NCBI RefSeq assembly: GCF_944323605.1
Contig: NZ_CALUTC010000001.1
Coordinates: 62,001 to 126,000 of the forward strand
Length of the DNA: 64,000 nt
From: an uncultured Campylobacter sp.
GTDB lineage: Bacteria > Campylobacterota > Campylobacteria > Campylobacterales > Campylobacteraceae
Direction of reading: 5' to 3'
Every line of letters starts with the position of its first letter. Position 1 is the stretch's first letter. Shown in pieces: positions 55,546 through 64,000 of the stretch. Both the position numbers and the translations under genes were made by a program. The notes under the pieces were generated by a model, which had not been told where the DNA came from, ran no database searches, and saw only the letters and a program-made list of their open reading frames with translations.

Positions 55546-56946
55546 TTATCCTTTTATTAAATCAAAAGCATTTTCACCGGCAAGTCTTCCAAAAACAGTG
55601 CCTATACTCATACCAAAACCGGCTACATAGCCTTGAGTTAGTATGTTTCCAGCCATTATTTCTCCAGCGGCAAATAAATTATCAAATAAAGTTTCATCAT
55701 CGGCATACACCCTAGCATTTTTATCAACCTTAACACCCATATAAGTAAAAGTTACACCAGGTCGTAAAGGATAACAATAAAAAGGAGGAGAGTCAAGCCT
55801 TAAAGCCCAATGAGTTTTGTCTATTGTAAGTCCTTTTGTGTAGCAATTATCTTGTATTGTATGATTAAATTCTCCATCAACTACAGCTTTATTGTATTCA
55901 TCAACTGTATTTTTAAGTGAATTTATATCAAGATCCATTTTTTGAGCTATTTCATCTATGCTATTACAAACTATAGGTGGAAAAAGAGAAGGCATATAGC
56001 ATTGCTGCACCTTTGAATCGGTTATCGAATAAGCTATTTGATCTTCTTCATTTGCAACAAGCCTTCCCCATATAGCATATCTTTTAGGCCAAAAATCTTC
56101 TCCTTCATCATAAAATCTTTTTGCTTTTTTATTTACAACAATTCCCAAAGAAACGCAATCCACACGAGATGCTATACCACCGTCATATTTTGGTGTTCTT
56201 GCATCTATAGCAACCATATGCCCTTGGGTTGGGTCTCCTATTATCTTAGCCTTATTTTTTTGCAAAGATTTTAACATCTTTCCTTGATTAAATCTTGTTC
56301 CTCTTATTATGAAATTTCTTGCTTTTTCTCCCCAAGCTTCCTCAAGCCATTCTAAATTTGATTCAAATCCACCGCTTGCTATAACAAACGCTTTAGCTTT
56401 GAAAGAAACTTCTTCGTTTTCCTTTTTATTTAAAACTAATACCTCTTTACAAGTTTTTCCATCAAATACTAAGTCTTGAGCCTCAAATTCATAATAAATA
56501 TCTATCCCTAGTTCTTTAGCACTATTAAAATATGCATTAACTAAAGATTTTCCTCCACCTAGAAAAAAGGCATTTGTTCTACCAAGATGCAAAGTCCCTC
56601 TCATAGAAGGTTGAAATCTTACTCCGTATTTTTTGGCAAATTCTACTGCTTGTGGTGTTCTAGATATAACAAAACGGGCGTATTCTTCGTTTGTTTGTCC
56701 CTTTGTTACCTTAAATACATCTTCAAAAAATTCATCCTCACTATAAGAATCCGTCAAAACATCTGTTGGTTCATTATGCATTGAACGTAAATTTCTTGTG
56801 TGTTGAGAATTACCGCCACGCCACTGTTTTGATGAGCTCTCAAGCACGGCTATCTTCAAAGAACCTTTACTAGCAGCACTTATAGCTGCACATAATGCCG
56901 CATTACCAGCACCTACAACTACTATGTCGTATTCAAAAGTTTTCAT
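55546..56946 (-). CDS. tcuA: TcuA-like FAD-dependent tricarballylate dehydrogenase
   Basis: A 466-residue flavoprotein of the fumarate reductase/FAD_binding_2 family. The FAD fold is VVVGAGNAALCAAISAAS near 9-26, with RGGNSQHTRN near 43-52 and the C-terminal GEIMAGNILTQGYVAGFGMS. TcuA oxidises tricarballylate to cis-aconitate in Salmonella. The pairing with TcuB supports this class, but the true substrate may be another carboxylate. The usual transporter TcuC and regulator TcuR are absent here. It reads away from pheS. Confidence 0.8.
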   Translation of the reverse strand: MKTFEYDIVVVGAGNAALCAAISAASKGSLKIAVLESSSKQWRGGNSQHTRNLRSMHNEPTDVLTDSYSEDEFFEDVFKVTKGQTNEEYARFVISRTPQAVEFAKKYGVRFQPSMRGTLHLGRTNAFFLGGGKSLVNAYFNSAKELGIDIYYEFEAQDLVFDGKTCKEVLVLNKKENEEVSFKAKAFVIASGGFESNLEWLEEAWGEKARNFIIRGTRFNQGKMLKSLQKNKAKIIGDPTQGHMVAIDARTPKYDGGIASRVDCVSLGIVVNKKAKRFYDEGEDFWPKRYAIWGRLVANEEDQIAYSITDSKVQQCYMPSLFPPIVCNSIDEIAQKMDLDINSLKNTVDEYNKAVVDGEFNHTIQDNCYTKGLTIDKTHWALRLDSPPFYCYPLRPGVTFTYMGVKVDKNARVYADDETLFDNLFAAGEIMAGNILTQGYVAGFGMSIGTVFGRLAGENAFDLIKG

Positions 56947-56977
56947 ATCTGCCCCTATTTATTCTCTTGATTTTATA

Positions 56978-56983
56978 ATTATA
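56978..56983 (-). promoter_or_regulatory. Candidate -10 box for tcuAB
   Basis: TATAAT on the minus strand, 31 bases before the tcuA ATG, after an A/T-rich upstream stretch. Confidence 0.5.
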
Positions 56984-57150
56984 GGATAATTTTGATAAAA
57001 AAATATCCAAATATATTTTTTTGTATGCAAAAGTATTTTTTTAGTTACGAAATTACATTTTTTAGCATTTTAATCAGCAAGTAATATTAAAGCTGTAATG
57101 TGTAAAAAATATACAATATAAAATTCATCTTAATTAATTTAAGTGTTTAG

Positions 57151-57156
57151 TATAAT
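57151..57156 (+). promoter_or_regulatory. Candidate distal -10 box for pheS
   Basis: TATAAT in TTTAGTATAATTT, about 98 bases before the pheS ATG. A second box, TACAAT at 57215-57220, is closer and may be the main site; both are pattern-based. Confidence 0.45.
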
Positions 57157-57214
57157 TTATTAATTATGTAGTTTTAAAAGATATTTTTGTTTTGAAAAGT
57201 AATAAATTTTTTGC

Positions 57215-57220
57215 TACAAT
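57215..57220 (+). promoter_or_regulatory. Candidate proximal -10 box for pheS
   Basis: TACAAT in TTTGCTACAATAACC, 33 bases before the pheS ATG, with T-rich DNA upstream. Confidence 0.5.
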
Positions 57221-57253
57221 AACCGTAAAATCAAGTTTTTTTGAAAGAGAGAT

Positions 57254-58246
57254 ATGCAAAGTATTATCGATAAAATACAGTTATGTTCTAATTTGCAAGA
57301 GCTAGAAGATATAAGACTTGCTATATTAGGAAAAAAGGGTAAGCTCACTAAGAAATTTGCAGAGCTTAAAAATTTAGATGAAAGTGAAAAAAAGATTGTA
57401 GCTTCTAAGTTAAATAAGGAAAAGGAAGAGTTTAACAAGGCTTACACTAAAAAGTTAAAAGACTTAGAAGATGAAAATTTAAACATTAAGATGAAAGAAA
57501 ATGTTTTTAATTTCGAGTATTTTGATGTTAAATCTAGCACAGGAGCACTTCATCCTATAAGCCAAACTATGCATAAGATAATAGAATATTTTGTATCCTT
57601 AAATTTTAGCATAGAAAGCGGTCCATTAATAGAAGATGATTTTCATAACTTTGAAGCCTTAAATTTACCAAAATCTCATCCTGCAAGAGATATGCAAGAT
57701 ACTTTTTATTTTAAGGATAAGAGATTATTAAGAACACATACTTCACCTGTTCAAATTCGCACCATGCTTTCTCAAAAACCACCCATTCGAACTATAGCCC
57801 CCGGTGCAGTTTTTAGGAGAGATTTTGATTTGACGCATACTCCTATGTTTCATCAGATAGAAGGGCTTGTAGTAGATAATGGACATAATGTTTCTTTTGC
57901 AAATTTAAAAAATGTTTTAAATGAATTTTTACTTTATATGTTTGGAGATGTGAAAATTCGTTTTAGACCTAGTTTTTTCCCTTTTACTGAGCCTTCGGCT
58001 GAAGTTGATATATCGTGCGTTTTTTGCAAAGGAGATGGTTGTAGAGTTTGCAAAGGAACTGGTTGGCTAGAGGTGCTTGGTTGCGGTGTGGTAGATCCTA
58101 ATGTTTTTAAATTTGTATCCTATGAAAATGTTAGTGGATATGCTTTTGGATTAGGCATAGAAAGATTTGCTATGCTACTTTATAAAGTGCCTGATTTAAG
58201 GTCTATGTATGAAGGAGATTTGAGACTTTTGGAGCAATTTAGATGA
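57254..58246 (+). CDS. pheS: Phenylalanine-tRNA ligase alpha subunit
   Basis: Catalytic subunit of the heterotetrameric PheRS. N-terminal coiled coil about 1-85, then class II motifs: [12 protein letters not shown] near 97, [14 protein letters not shown] near 156-169 and the C-terminal [12 protein letters not shown] (motif 3) near 297-308. 330 residues. A Cys cluster [17 protein letters not shown] near 256-272 sits in the catalytic domain. First gene of pheST-aroA-ispH-rpsA; GAGAG ribosome site. Confidence 0.96.
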   Translation: MQSIIDKIQLCSNLQELEDIRLAILGKKGKLTKKFAELKNLDESEKKIVASKLNKEKEEFNKAYTKKLKDLEDENLNIKMKENVFNFEYFDVKSSTGALHPISQTMHKIIEYFVSLNFSIESGPLIEDDFHNFEALNLPKSHPARDMQDTFYFKDKRLLRTHTSPVQIRTMLSQKPPIRTIAPGAVFRRDFDLTHTPMFHQIEGLVVDNGHNVSFANLKNVLNEFLLYMFGDVKIRFRPSFFPFTEPSAEVDISCVFCKGDGCRVCKGTGWLEVLGCGVVDPNVFKFVSYENVSGYAFGLGIERFAMLLYKVPDLRSMYEGDLRLLEQFR

Positions 58247-60573
58247 TATTTACAAGAACCTGGTTGGGTGAATTTTTAAATTTAGAAAACAAAAACTTAA
58301 ACGATATAGTAGTTGCTTTAAATTCCATAGGTATAGAAGTTGATTCTACTAAGAGCTTAAAGGTAAGCGATAAGGTTGTAGTTGGCTTTGTCAAAGAAAA
58401 AACTAAACACGAAAATGCTACCAAATTAAATGTATGTAAAGTGGATATTGGCGATGAGGATTTGCAGATAGTGTGCGGTGCTTCAAATGTCGATGAAGGT
58501 CAGTTTGTAGCTGTAGCTTTAGAGGGTGCTAAAATTGGCGATATGACAATTAAAAAAACCAAGTTAAGAGGGGTTGATTCTGAAGGTATGATTTGCTCTA
58601 GCACGGAGCTTGGTTTTGAAAAAATAAATGATGGCATTATGATACTTGATGATAGTATAGGTGTTTTAGAGCTTGGCAAACAGCTTAATGCCTATCCTAC
58701 CTTCAATGATGATTTCATAGAGGTAGAACTCACCCCAAACCGTGGTGATTGCTTAAGCGTATATGGTGTAGCCAGAGACTTAGCAGCTTATTTTAATGAG
58801 AATTTACAAAAAAGGAGGGTCTTTTTAGAGCCTAATAATACTATAGGAGTTGGAAGAGTATTGAGGCTAAATATAGATAATAGTTTAAATAGCATATTTA
58901 ATTTCAGAGTAGTTGAATTTAATGGTAGCTTAGACATTCCTTTGCTTTTAAAGCTTAGATTAGCTTCTATTGGCTCTCTTAAAGATGATGATATATTAAA
59001 TTATTTTTCATACGCCACGCATTCAACAGGTGTTATTTTCAATGCTTACGATTTTAACAATTTAGCTCAAAACGAAGATATAGTTAGTTTAAATATTTCA
59101 AAGCTTGAAAATGGCGAAAGTGTAATTACTTGCAATGATGAAACTGTAAGTGTAACTGGAATTTATCAAGAAGAAAAATTTTCTATAAACAAAAACACAA
59201 AACTTGCAGTTATAGAAGCACACTATACTTTTCCTGAAATTGTAGCCTTGGCTAAAGATTTTTACAAAAAACAAGATTTAGAAACTATCTATAGAAGTTT
59301 TAGAGGTAGTGAAACAGATCTTGAATTTGGAGTATCTTATCTTTTAAGCAAAATGACGCACTGTCCTAACATCAGTATTTATACATCTTCGCACAATATA
59401 GGCTTTAGCAAAGACAAAACAGAAATAAAAATAAATGTAGAAAAAATTTGCAAAACTATAGGTGCTGAAATAGGCGAAAATGACATAATTGATATATTAA
59501 AAAGACTTGGTTTTGAGATAGTTGTTTCTAAGGAAGGGCATTTATTTTCCGCTAAAGTTCCGTATTACAGATATAGTGATATAAAAAATTTAGCAGATAT
59601 ATGCGAAGAAATAGTAAGAATGATAGGCATAGATAACATACAAGCTAAAAGATCTCTTGTTGTTGAGAAAAATAGGCTTGATAATTCTACTTATAAGACT
59701 TATAAAAAAGTTTATGATTTAAAACAAAGATCTGTTTTAAACGGATACTTTGAGAGTATTCATTATGTTTTAGATAGTAAAGAGGAGCTAAAAAAACTTG
59801 GCTTTGAAACTGTAAGTCTTGAGCTTTTAAATCCTATAACACAAGAATTAAATTCCTTAAGAACTACCCTTATAAATCATCTTTTAAATTCGGCTTCGTT
59901 TAATTTGAAAAATTCAAAAAAAACAGTGAAGCTTTTTGAGAGTGGTTCAGTTTTTGATTCAAACGCAAATGAATCTGCAAAAATGGCATTTATAAGTTGT
60001 GCCTACAAAGAAGAAGCAAAAATTTCAAATAGAGCAAAACCAGCTTTAGTAGATTTTTACACTTTTTTAACAGAGCTTAGAAATATATTGGGAGATTTTC
60101 AATTAAAAAATTCCTCTCTTTCTTTTTTAAGCCCATACGAGCAAGCCTTTATATATAAAAATGGAATCAAAATAGGCTTCGTTGGTCGTTTGCATTTGGC
60201 TTTGGAGAAAGAAAGAGATTTGTTTAATGCTTATATTTGTGAATTTAGCTTAGATAAGTTTGACTGTGTTGATAAGGTTGCACATATGTATTCTAAATTT
60301 CCGAGCGTAAGCAGGGATTTAAGCATCTTAACTCCTAAAGATTTTGGTTATGAAAAAATTAAAGAATGTATAAAAGAGCTTAATATAGATATTTTAACAG
60401 ATTTTAGACTAGTTGATATATATAGCGATGAAAGCTTAAAAGATAAATACAGCATAACAATAAATTTTATTTTTCAGGATATGAATAAAACTTTAGAAGA
60501 TTCTGAAATAGTTTCTTGTATGGATAAAATTATAACTGTCTTAAAAGATAAATTAGGGCTTAGCTTAAGATGA
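58243..60573 (+). CDS. pheT: Phenylalanine-tRNA ligase beta subunit
   Basis: Non-catalytic/editing subunit of PheRS. An N-terminal tRNA-binding OB domain (about 40-150, with [12 protein letters not shown] and IVCGASNV), the B3/B4 editing core and a C-terminal FDX-anticodon-binding domain ([14 protein letters not shown] near 685-698) are in order. 776 residues. Starts within the pheS stop (ATGA). The B3/B4 segment near 210-330 looks less conserved than in well-studied enzymes. Confidence 0.95.
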   Translation: MIFTRTWLGEFLNLENKNLNDIVVALNSIGIEVDSTKSLKVSDKVVVGFVKEKTKHENATKLNVCKVDIGDEDLQIVCGASNVDEGQFVAVALEGAKIGDMTIKKTKLRGVDSEGMICSSTELGFEKINDGIMILDDSIGVLELGKQLNAYPTFNDDFIEVELTPNRGDCLSVYGVARDLAAYFNENLQKRRVFLEPNNTIGVGRVLRLNIDNSLNSIFNFRVVEFNGSLDIPLLLKLRLASIGSLKDDDILNYFSYATHSTGVIFNAYDFNNLAQNEDIVSLNISKLENGESVITCNDETVSVTGIYQEEKFSINKNTKLAVIEAHYTFPEIVALAKDFYKKQDLETIYRSFRGSETDLEFGVSYLLSKMTHCPNISIYTSSHNIGFSKDKTEIKINVEKICKTIGAEIGENDIIDILKRLGFEIVVSKEGHLFSAKVPYYRYSDIKNLADICEEIVRMIGIDNIQAKRSLVVEKNRLDNSTYKTYKKVYDLKQRSVLNGYFESIHYVLDSKEELKKLGFETVSLELLNPITQELNSLRTTLINHLLNSASFNLKNSKKTVKLFESGSVFDSNANESAKMAFISCAYKEEAKISNRAKPALVDFYTFLTELRNILGDFQLKNSSLSFLSPYEQAFIYKNGIKIGFVGRLHLALEKERDLFNAYICEFSLDKFDCVDKVAHMYSKFPSVSRDLSILTPKDFGYEKIKECIKELNIDILTDFRLVDIYSDESLKDKYSITINFIFQDMNKTLEDSEIVSCMDKIITVLKDKLGLSLR

Positions 60574-61853
60574 AAATATCAGCCTTAAACAGTTTTGATA
60601 TTAGCTTAGAAGATGTGGCTTCTGATAAGAGCATAAGTCATAGGTTCGCTATTTTTTCACTATTAGCAGAATCTAAAAGCAAGGCTAGTAATTATCTTTT
60701 GGCAGAGGATACCATAAATACTCTTAAAATTATTAGTAAGCTCGGAGCTAAGGTTAGCAGACAAGGATCTTTTGTAAGCATAGAGCCACCTAAAAAAATA
60801 CTTTCTCCAAATGAAGTGCTTGACTGTGGAAATTCCGGCACCGCTATGCGTTTAATGCTAGGATTTTTAAGCGGAGTTGAAGGCTTTTTTGTTTTAAGCG
60901 GGGATAAATATCTAAATAACCGTCCTATGAAGAGAATTTCAAAGCCTTTAAATGATATAGGAGCTAGAATTTTTGGTAGAGATGATGCAAATTTAGCTCC
61001 CCTTTGCATTGAAAGCAAATCAAAATTAAAAGGCTTTAATTATAAAAGCGAAATTTCATCAGCCCAAGTAAAAACAGCACTGATTTTAGCAGCCTTAAGT
61101 TCAGATTCGAATTCTTATTTTAGTGAGATTAGTTTAAGTAGAAATCATAGCGAAAATATGCTTTTAGCTATGAATGCACCTATATCTGTTTCAAATGATG
61201 GTTTAAGCATAGCTATACAACCATTAAAAAAACCTCTAAAACCACTTGATATAAGCATACCAAACGATCCATCGTCCGCTTTTTATCTCGTTTTAGCTGC
61301 CATTATATTGCCAAATTCTAAGATTTGTATTAAAAATATCCTTTTAAACAAAACCAGGATAGAAGCCTATAAAGTTTTAGAAAAAATGGGGGCTAAGATA
61401 GAATACAAATTTTATGATGATAGCTTTGAGAGTATAGGAGAAATTTATGCTCAAAGTTCTAGTTTAAATTCTGTTGAGGTGTGCGAAAATATATCTTGGC
61501 TTATAGATGAAGCACCAGCTCTTGCCATAGCTTTTTCTTTAGCTAAAGGCACTAGTGTATTAAGAAATGCCAAGGAACTTCGCGTCAAAGAAAGCGATAG
61601 GATAAAAGCTATGGTTGAGAATTTAATAAAATGCGGTATAAACGCTAAAGAACTTGATGATGGCTTTGAAATAATAGGCTCTAAGCCAAAATTTGCAGTT
61701 ATAGATAGCTTTGGAGATCATAGGATAGCTATGAGTTTTGCTATACTCGGTCTTATTTGTGGTATGCAAATCAATGATAGCGATTGTATAAACACTTCTT
61801 TTCCAAATTTTAAAAATATATTAGAAAAAATAGGAGCTGTTGTTGAAGATTGA
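60570..61853 (+). CDS. aroA: 3-phosphoshikimate 1-carboxyvinyltransferase
   Basis: EPSP synthase of the shikimate pathway. 427 residues. DKSISHRFAIFS near 19-30 binds substrate, DCGNSGTAMRLMLG near 86-99 is the family signature, and LRVKESDRIKAM near 344-355 is the second. Overlaps pheT (ATGA) and ispH. Confidence 0.96.
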   Translation: MKISALNSFDISLEDVASDKSISHRFAIFSLLAESKSKASNYLLAEDTINTLKIISKLGAKVSRQGSFVSIEPPKKILSPNEVLDCGNSGTAMRLMLGFLSGVEGFFVLSGDKYLNNRPMKRISKPLNDIGARIFGRDDANLAPLCIESKSKLKGFNYKSEISSAQVKTALILAALSSDSNSYFSEISLSRNHSENMLLAMNAPISVSNDGLSIAIQPLKKPLKPLDISIPNDPSSAFYLVLAAIILPNSKICIKNILLNKTRIEAYKVLEKMGAKIEYKFYDDSFESIGEIYAQSSSLNSVEVCENISWLIDEAPALAIAFSLAKGTSVLRNAKELRVKESDRIKAMVENLIKCGINAKELDDGFEIIGSKPKFAVIDSFGDHRIAMSFAILGLICGMQINDSDCINTSFPNFKNILEKIGAVVED

Positions 61854-62676
61854 ATTAGCCAAAAACTATGGCTTTTGTGTTGGAGTAAAAAGAGCTATAA
61901 AAAAAGCAGAAAGGATAAGAGACGCTGCTACAATAGGACCTCTTATACATAATAACGAAGAAATAAATAGACTAAAAAACAAATTTAATGTAAAGACCTT
62001 GCAAAACATAAGAGAATTAAGTGATGAAAAAAAAGCTATCATAAGAACTCACGGTATTACAAAGCAAGATTTAGCCGAGCTTAAAAAGAAAGATATAGAA
62101 ATTTATGACGCTACTTGTCCTTTTGTCAAAGAGCCTCAAAGTATATGTGAGCAAATGAGTGAGCAAGGTTATGATGTGCTTATTTTTGGAGATAAAGAAC
62201 ACCCTGAAGTAAAAGGTGTAAAGAGTTATGTAAGCACAAATGCCTATGTTATATTAGATGAAAAAGAACTTGATGGTATAAAATTGCCAAACAAAATAGC
62301 TGTAGTAAGTCAAACTACGAAAAAAGTTGAAAAATTTATGCAAATAGTGAATTATCTTCTTTTAAGAGTAAAAGAAGTGAGAGTGTTTAATACCATATGC
62401 GACGCAACCTTTAAAAATCAAGAAGCAATAACAGAGCTTTCAAAAAGAAGCGATGTTATAATAATTGTCGGAGGTAAAAATTCCTCAAATACAAAGCAGC
62501 TTTTTTTAATCGCAAAAGGAAATTGCGATAATTCTTACTTGATAGAAACTCAAGATGAGCTTAAAAAAGAGTGGTTTATAGGTAAAAAACATTGTGGCAT
62601 AAGTGCTGGAGCTAGCACACCTGACTGGATTATAAAAAAAGTTATAGAAAAAATAGAAAAAATGACTGATATTTAA
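61843..62676 (+). CDS. ispH: 4-hydroxy-3-methylbut-2-enyl diphosphate reductase
   Basis: Last enzyme of the MEP isoprenoid pathway, a 4Fe-4S reductase. Three cluster Cys are in YGFCVGVKRA, DATCPFVK and NTICDATFKNQ. 277 residues. Two adjacent TTG codons could start the gene (61840, 61843). The second is preferred because AGGAG ends 6 bases before it and the product begins MKIELAKNYGFC. The start lies inside aroA, so translation is probably coupled. Confidence 0.93.
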   Translation: MKIELAKNYGFCVGVKRAIKKAERIRDAATIGPLIHNNEEINRLKNKFNVKTLQNIRELSDEKKAIIRTHGITKQDLAELKKKDIEIYDATCPFVKEPQSICEQMSEQGYDVLIFGDKEHPEVKGVKSYVSTNAYVILDEKELDGIKLPNKIAVVSQTTKKVEKFMQIVNYLLLRVKEVRVFNTICDATFKNQEAITELSKRSDVIIIVGGKNSSNTKQLFLIAKGNCDNSYLIETQDELKKEWFIGKKHCGISAGASTPDWIIKKVIEKIEKMTDI

Positions 62677-62677
62677 C

Positions 62678-62683
62678 TATAAT
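62678..62683 (+). promoter_or_regulatory. Candidate -10 box for rpsA
   Basis: TATAAT two bases after the ispH stop, 60 bases before the rpsA ATG. A short hairpin (GTTAGA/TCTAAC, 62698-62712) lies in the presumed leader. Confidence 0.55.
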
Positions 62684-62743
62684 TAAAGAAAATATAAGTT
62701 AGAATCTCTAACTATTTAACTATTTACACAAAAAGGGAAGTAT

Positions 62744-64000
62744 ATGGCTCAGGCTAATGGAGAATTTGTCGATTTAGACGACTATCAAGAGTGCGATTTT
62801 CAATCTTTGCTTGATGAGCATGATAATAGACACAGTAATGGCTCTGTTATAGAAGGTATTATTGTAGATATTAGAGATGATGTAGGTGAAGTTTGCGTCG
62901 ATGTAGGTGAAAAAGAAGAGGCTATTATGCCTATAGATGAGATAAAAAACGCAGACACTTTGCTGTTTAAAAAAGGTGATAAGATAATGGTTGCTTTGTT
63001 AAGCAGCTCTAAGAATGGTAGGCGAGTTTCTTATCAAAAAGCACTAAGAAAAGCTAAAGTAGATGAATTTATAAAGAATTTTAAAGAAGAAGATAAAGAT
63101 AATATTATAGAAGTTGAGTTAATTTCCAAAAACAACGGAGGTTATATTGCAGTAAATTCAGAAGGTGTTGAGTTCTTTCTGCCACGTTCTCAATACAATC
63201 TTTCAAAAGATACAAAGAATTTTAAACATAAAAAACTTAAGGTTAAGATTATAAAAGTAGATGATAAAGACGGCAGTATAATAGTATCTAGAAAAAAACT
63301 AAGCGATGAAGAGCGTAAGAAACGAAAAGAATTAGTAAAAAATATTATGGAGCTTGATAACGTTGTCGAAGGTATTATAAAGAAAATAACATCTTATGGT
63401 ATGTTTGTAGATGTTGGTGGTGTAGATGGTTTAGTGCATTACAGTGAAATTTCTTATAAGGGACATGTAAATCCTAGCATACATTACAAAGAAGGTGAAA
63501 AAGTTCTTGTAAAAGCTATAGGATATGATAAAGACAAAAAACACTTATCTCTTTCTATAAAAGCAGCTATGCCCGATCCTTGGAATGAGATAAAAGACGG
63601 TTTAGAGGTTGGAGATACTATAAAAGTTGTTGTTTCTAATATAGAACCTTACGGGGCTTTTGTTGATTTAGGTAATGATATAGAAGGATTTTTGCATATA
63701 AGTGAAATTTCTTGGGATAAAAATATCAAGCACCCAAAAGATTATATAAGCAAAGGCGATGAACTTGATGTTGAGGTTATAGAAATAGATGCTCTACAAA
63801 AAAGGTTAAGAGTTTCTTTAAGAAATTTGCTTTTAAAGCCTTTTGATGAATTTTTGAAAAAGTATAAGGTCGGAGATGTTGTAAAAGGAACTATAACATC
63901 TATAATAAATTTCGGAGCTTTTGTAAAAATTTCTTCCATAGAAGCCTTACTTCACAATGATGACTGCTCTTGGGATAGAAATAAAAAATGCAAAGATTTG
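62744..64000 (+). CDS. rpsA: 30S ribosomal protein S1, 3' end outside window
   Basis: RNA-binding ribosomal protein that recruits mRNA. The frame is open from ATG 62744 (AAAGGGAAG ribosome site) to the window end, 419 residues of an expected 550 or so. Successive S1/OB repeats are seen: EGIIVDIRDDVGEVCVDVGEK near 36-56, VEGIIKKITSYGMFVDVGGVDG near 206-227, IKVVVSNIEPYGAFVDLGN near 294-312 and VKGTITSIINFGAFVKIS near 380-397. Confidence 0.95.
   Translation, partial: MAQANGEFVDLDDYQECDFQSLLDEHDNRHSNGSVIEGIIVDIRDDVGEVCVDVGEKEEAIMPIDEIKNADTLLFKKGDKIMVALLSSSKNGRRVSYQKALRKAKVDEFIKNFKEEDKDNIIEVELISKNNGGYIAVNSEGVEFFLPRSQYNLSKDTKNFKHKKLKVKIIKVDDKDGSIIVSRKKLSDEERKKRKELVKNIMELDNVVEGIIKKITSYGMFVDVGGVDGLVHYSEISYKGHVNPSIHYKEGEKVLVKAIGYDKDKKHLSLSIKAAMPDPWNEIKDGLEVGDTIKVVVSNIEPYGAFVDLGNDIEGFLHISEISWDKNIKHPKDYISKGDELDVEVIEIDALQKRLRVSLRNLLLKPFDEFLKKYKVGDVVKGTITSIINFGAFVKISSIEALLHNDDCSWDRNKKCKDL

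Larger units (their letters stand above)
56947..57253. other. 307-base divergent intergenic region
   Basis: Very AT-rich, with no gene, tRNA or recognisable RNA. It holds candidate promoters in both directions (listed separately) and long A or T runs around 56998-57015. No operator or clear inverted repeat was found, apart from short TTAATTAA-like palindromes near 57130. Confidence 0.6.

Noticed and set aside
1-64000. CRISPR arrays, insertion sequences and prophage genes
   Set aside because: No regularly spaced repeats, transposase motifs or phage genes were seen on either strand. The only repeats found are the petC heptad duplication, the permease loop identity and the homopolymers.

Overview
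The window is about 64 kb of AT-rich, gene-dense bacterial chromosome. Gene content and local gene order point to a thermotolerant Campylobacter of the C. jejuni group: petABC, peb1 transport genes, the liv operon beside a fused cytochrome c synthase, flgR-asd, pheST-aroA-ispH-rpsA, fliL-acpS, and poly-G phase-variable genes. The species cannot be fixed from sequence reading alone. Most genes are housekeeping and packed in short operons with overlapping start and stop codons. No tRNA, rRNA, CRISPR array, insertion sequence or prophage was seen.

Layout. 1-3976: amiA (5' end cut off by the window), mnmC and a DUF455 ferritin-like gene. 4075-7343: hemerythrin, a ribbon-helix-helix regulator and the ZnuABC zinc importer. 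7281-10699: an MHS-type transporter, a 51-residue highly acidic protein, moaC, a DUF493 gene and an unknown coiled-coil protein. 10748-14012: rpsB-tsf-ABC ATPase-fliR on the minus strand. 14202-20378: the cytochrome bc1 complex (petABC), a phase-variable DUF2920 gene and mnmG. 20493-27774: an SMR pair, copper chaperone and ATPase, a split ThrE-type exporter, DedA, cyclophilin, YebC, AcpS and FliL. 27855-31645: a phosphohexomutase, L28, DUF465, a soluble CZB chemoreceptor and a NUDIX hydrolase. 31659-38088: the most accessory-looking part, with two glycosyltransferases (one fused to a CDP-glycerol-type glycerophosphotransferase), an amino-acid ABC importer without a binding protein, and a phase-variable GT25 glycosyltransferase. 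38078-39640: hemD, an MTH1187-type protein and a HAD phosphatase. 39827-44528: a truncated porin start fused in front of the liv branched-chain amino-acid operon. 44591-51451: the cytochrome c synthase CcsBA, flgR and asd. 51514-54428: the Peb1 aspartate/glutamate transporter. 54478-56946: tcuAB. 57254-64000: pheST, aroA, ispH and rpsA (3' end cut off).

How it fits together. The genes describe a respiring, amino-acid-using microaerophile: importers for aspartate/glutamate and branched-chain amino acids, a bc1 complex with a diheme cytochrome c, cytochrome c maturation, and zinc and copper homeostasis. Flagellar control (FlgR, FliL, FliR) is scattered among housekeeping genes. Surface variation is served by two G9 tracts, both in the ON frame. 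No wholly new multi-gene system could be demonstrated. The best candidates for follow-up are the GT2-glycerophosphotransferase fusion and its neighbours, the DUF2920 gene coupled to mnmG, the porin remnant now leading the liv operon, the acidic microprotein, and a 21-bp heptad-coding duplication in petC.
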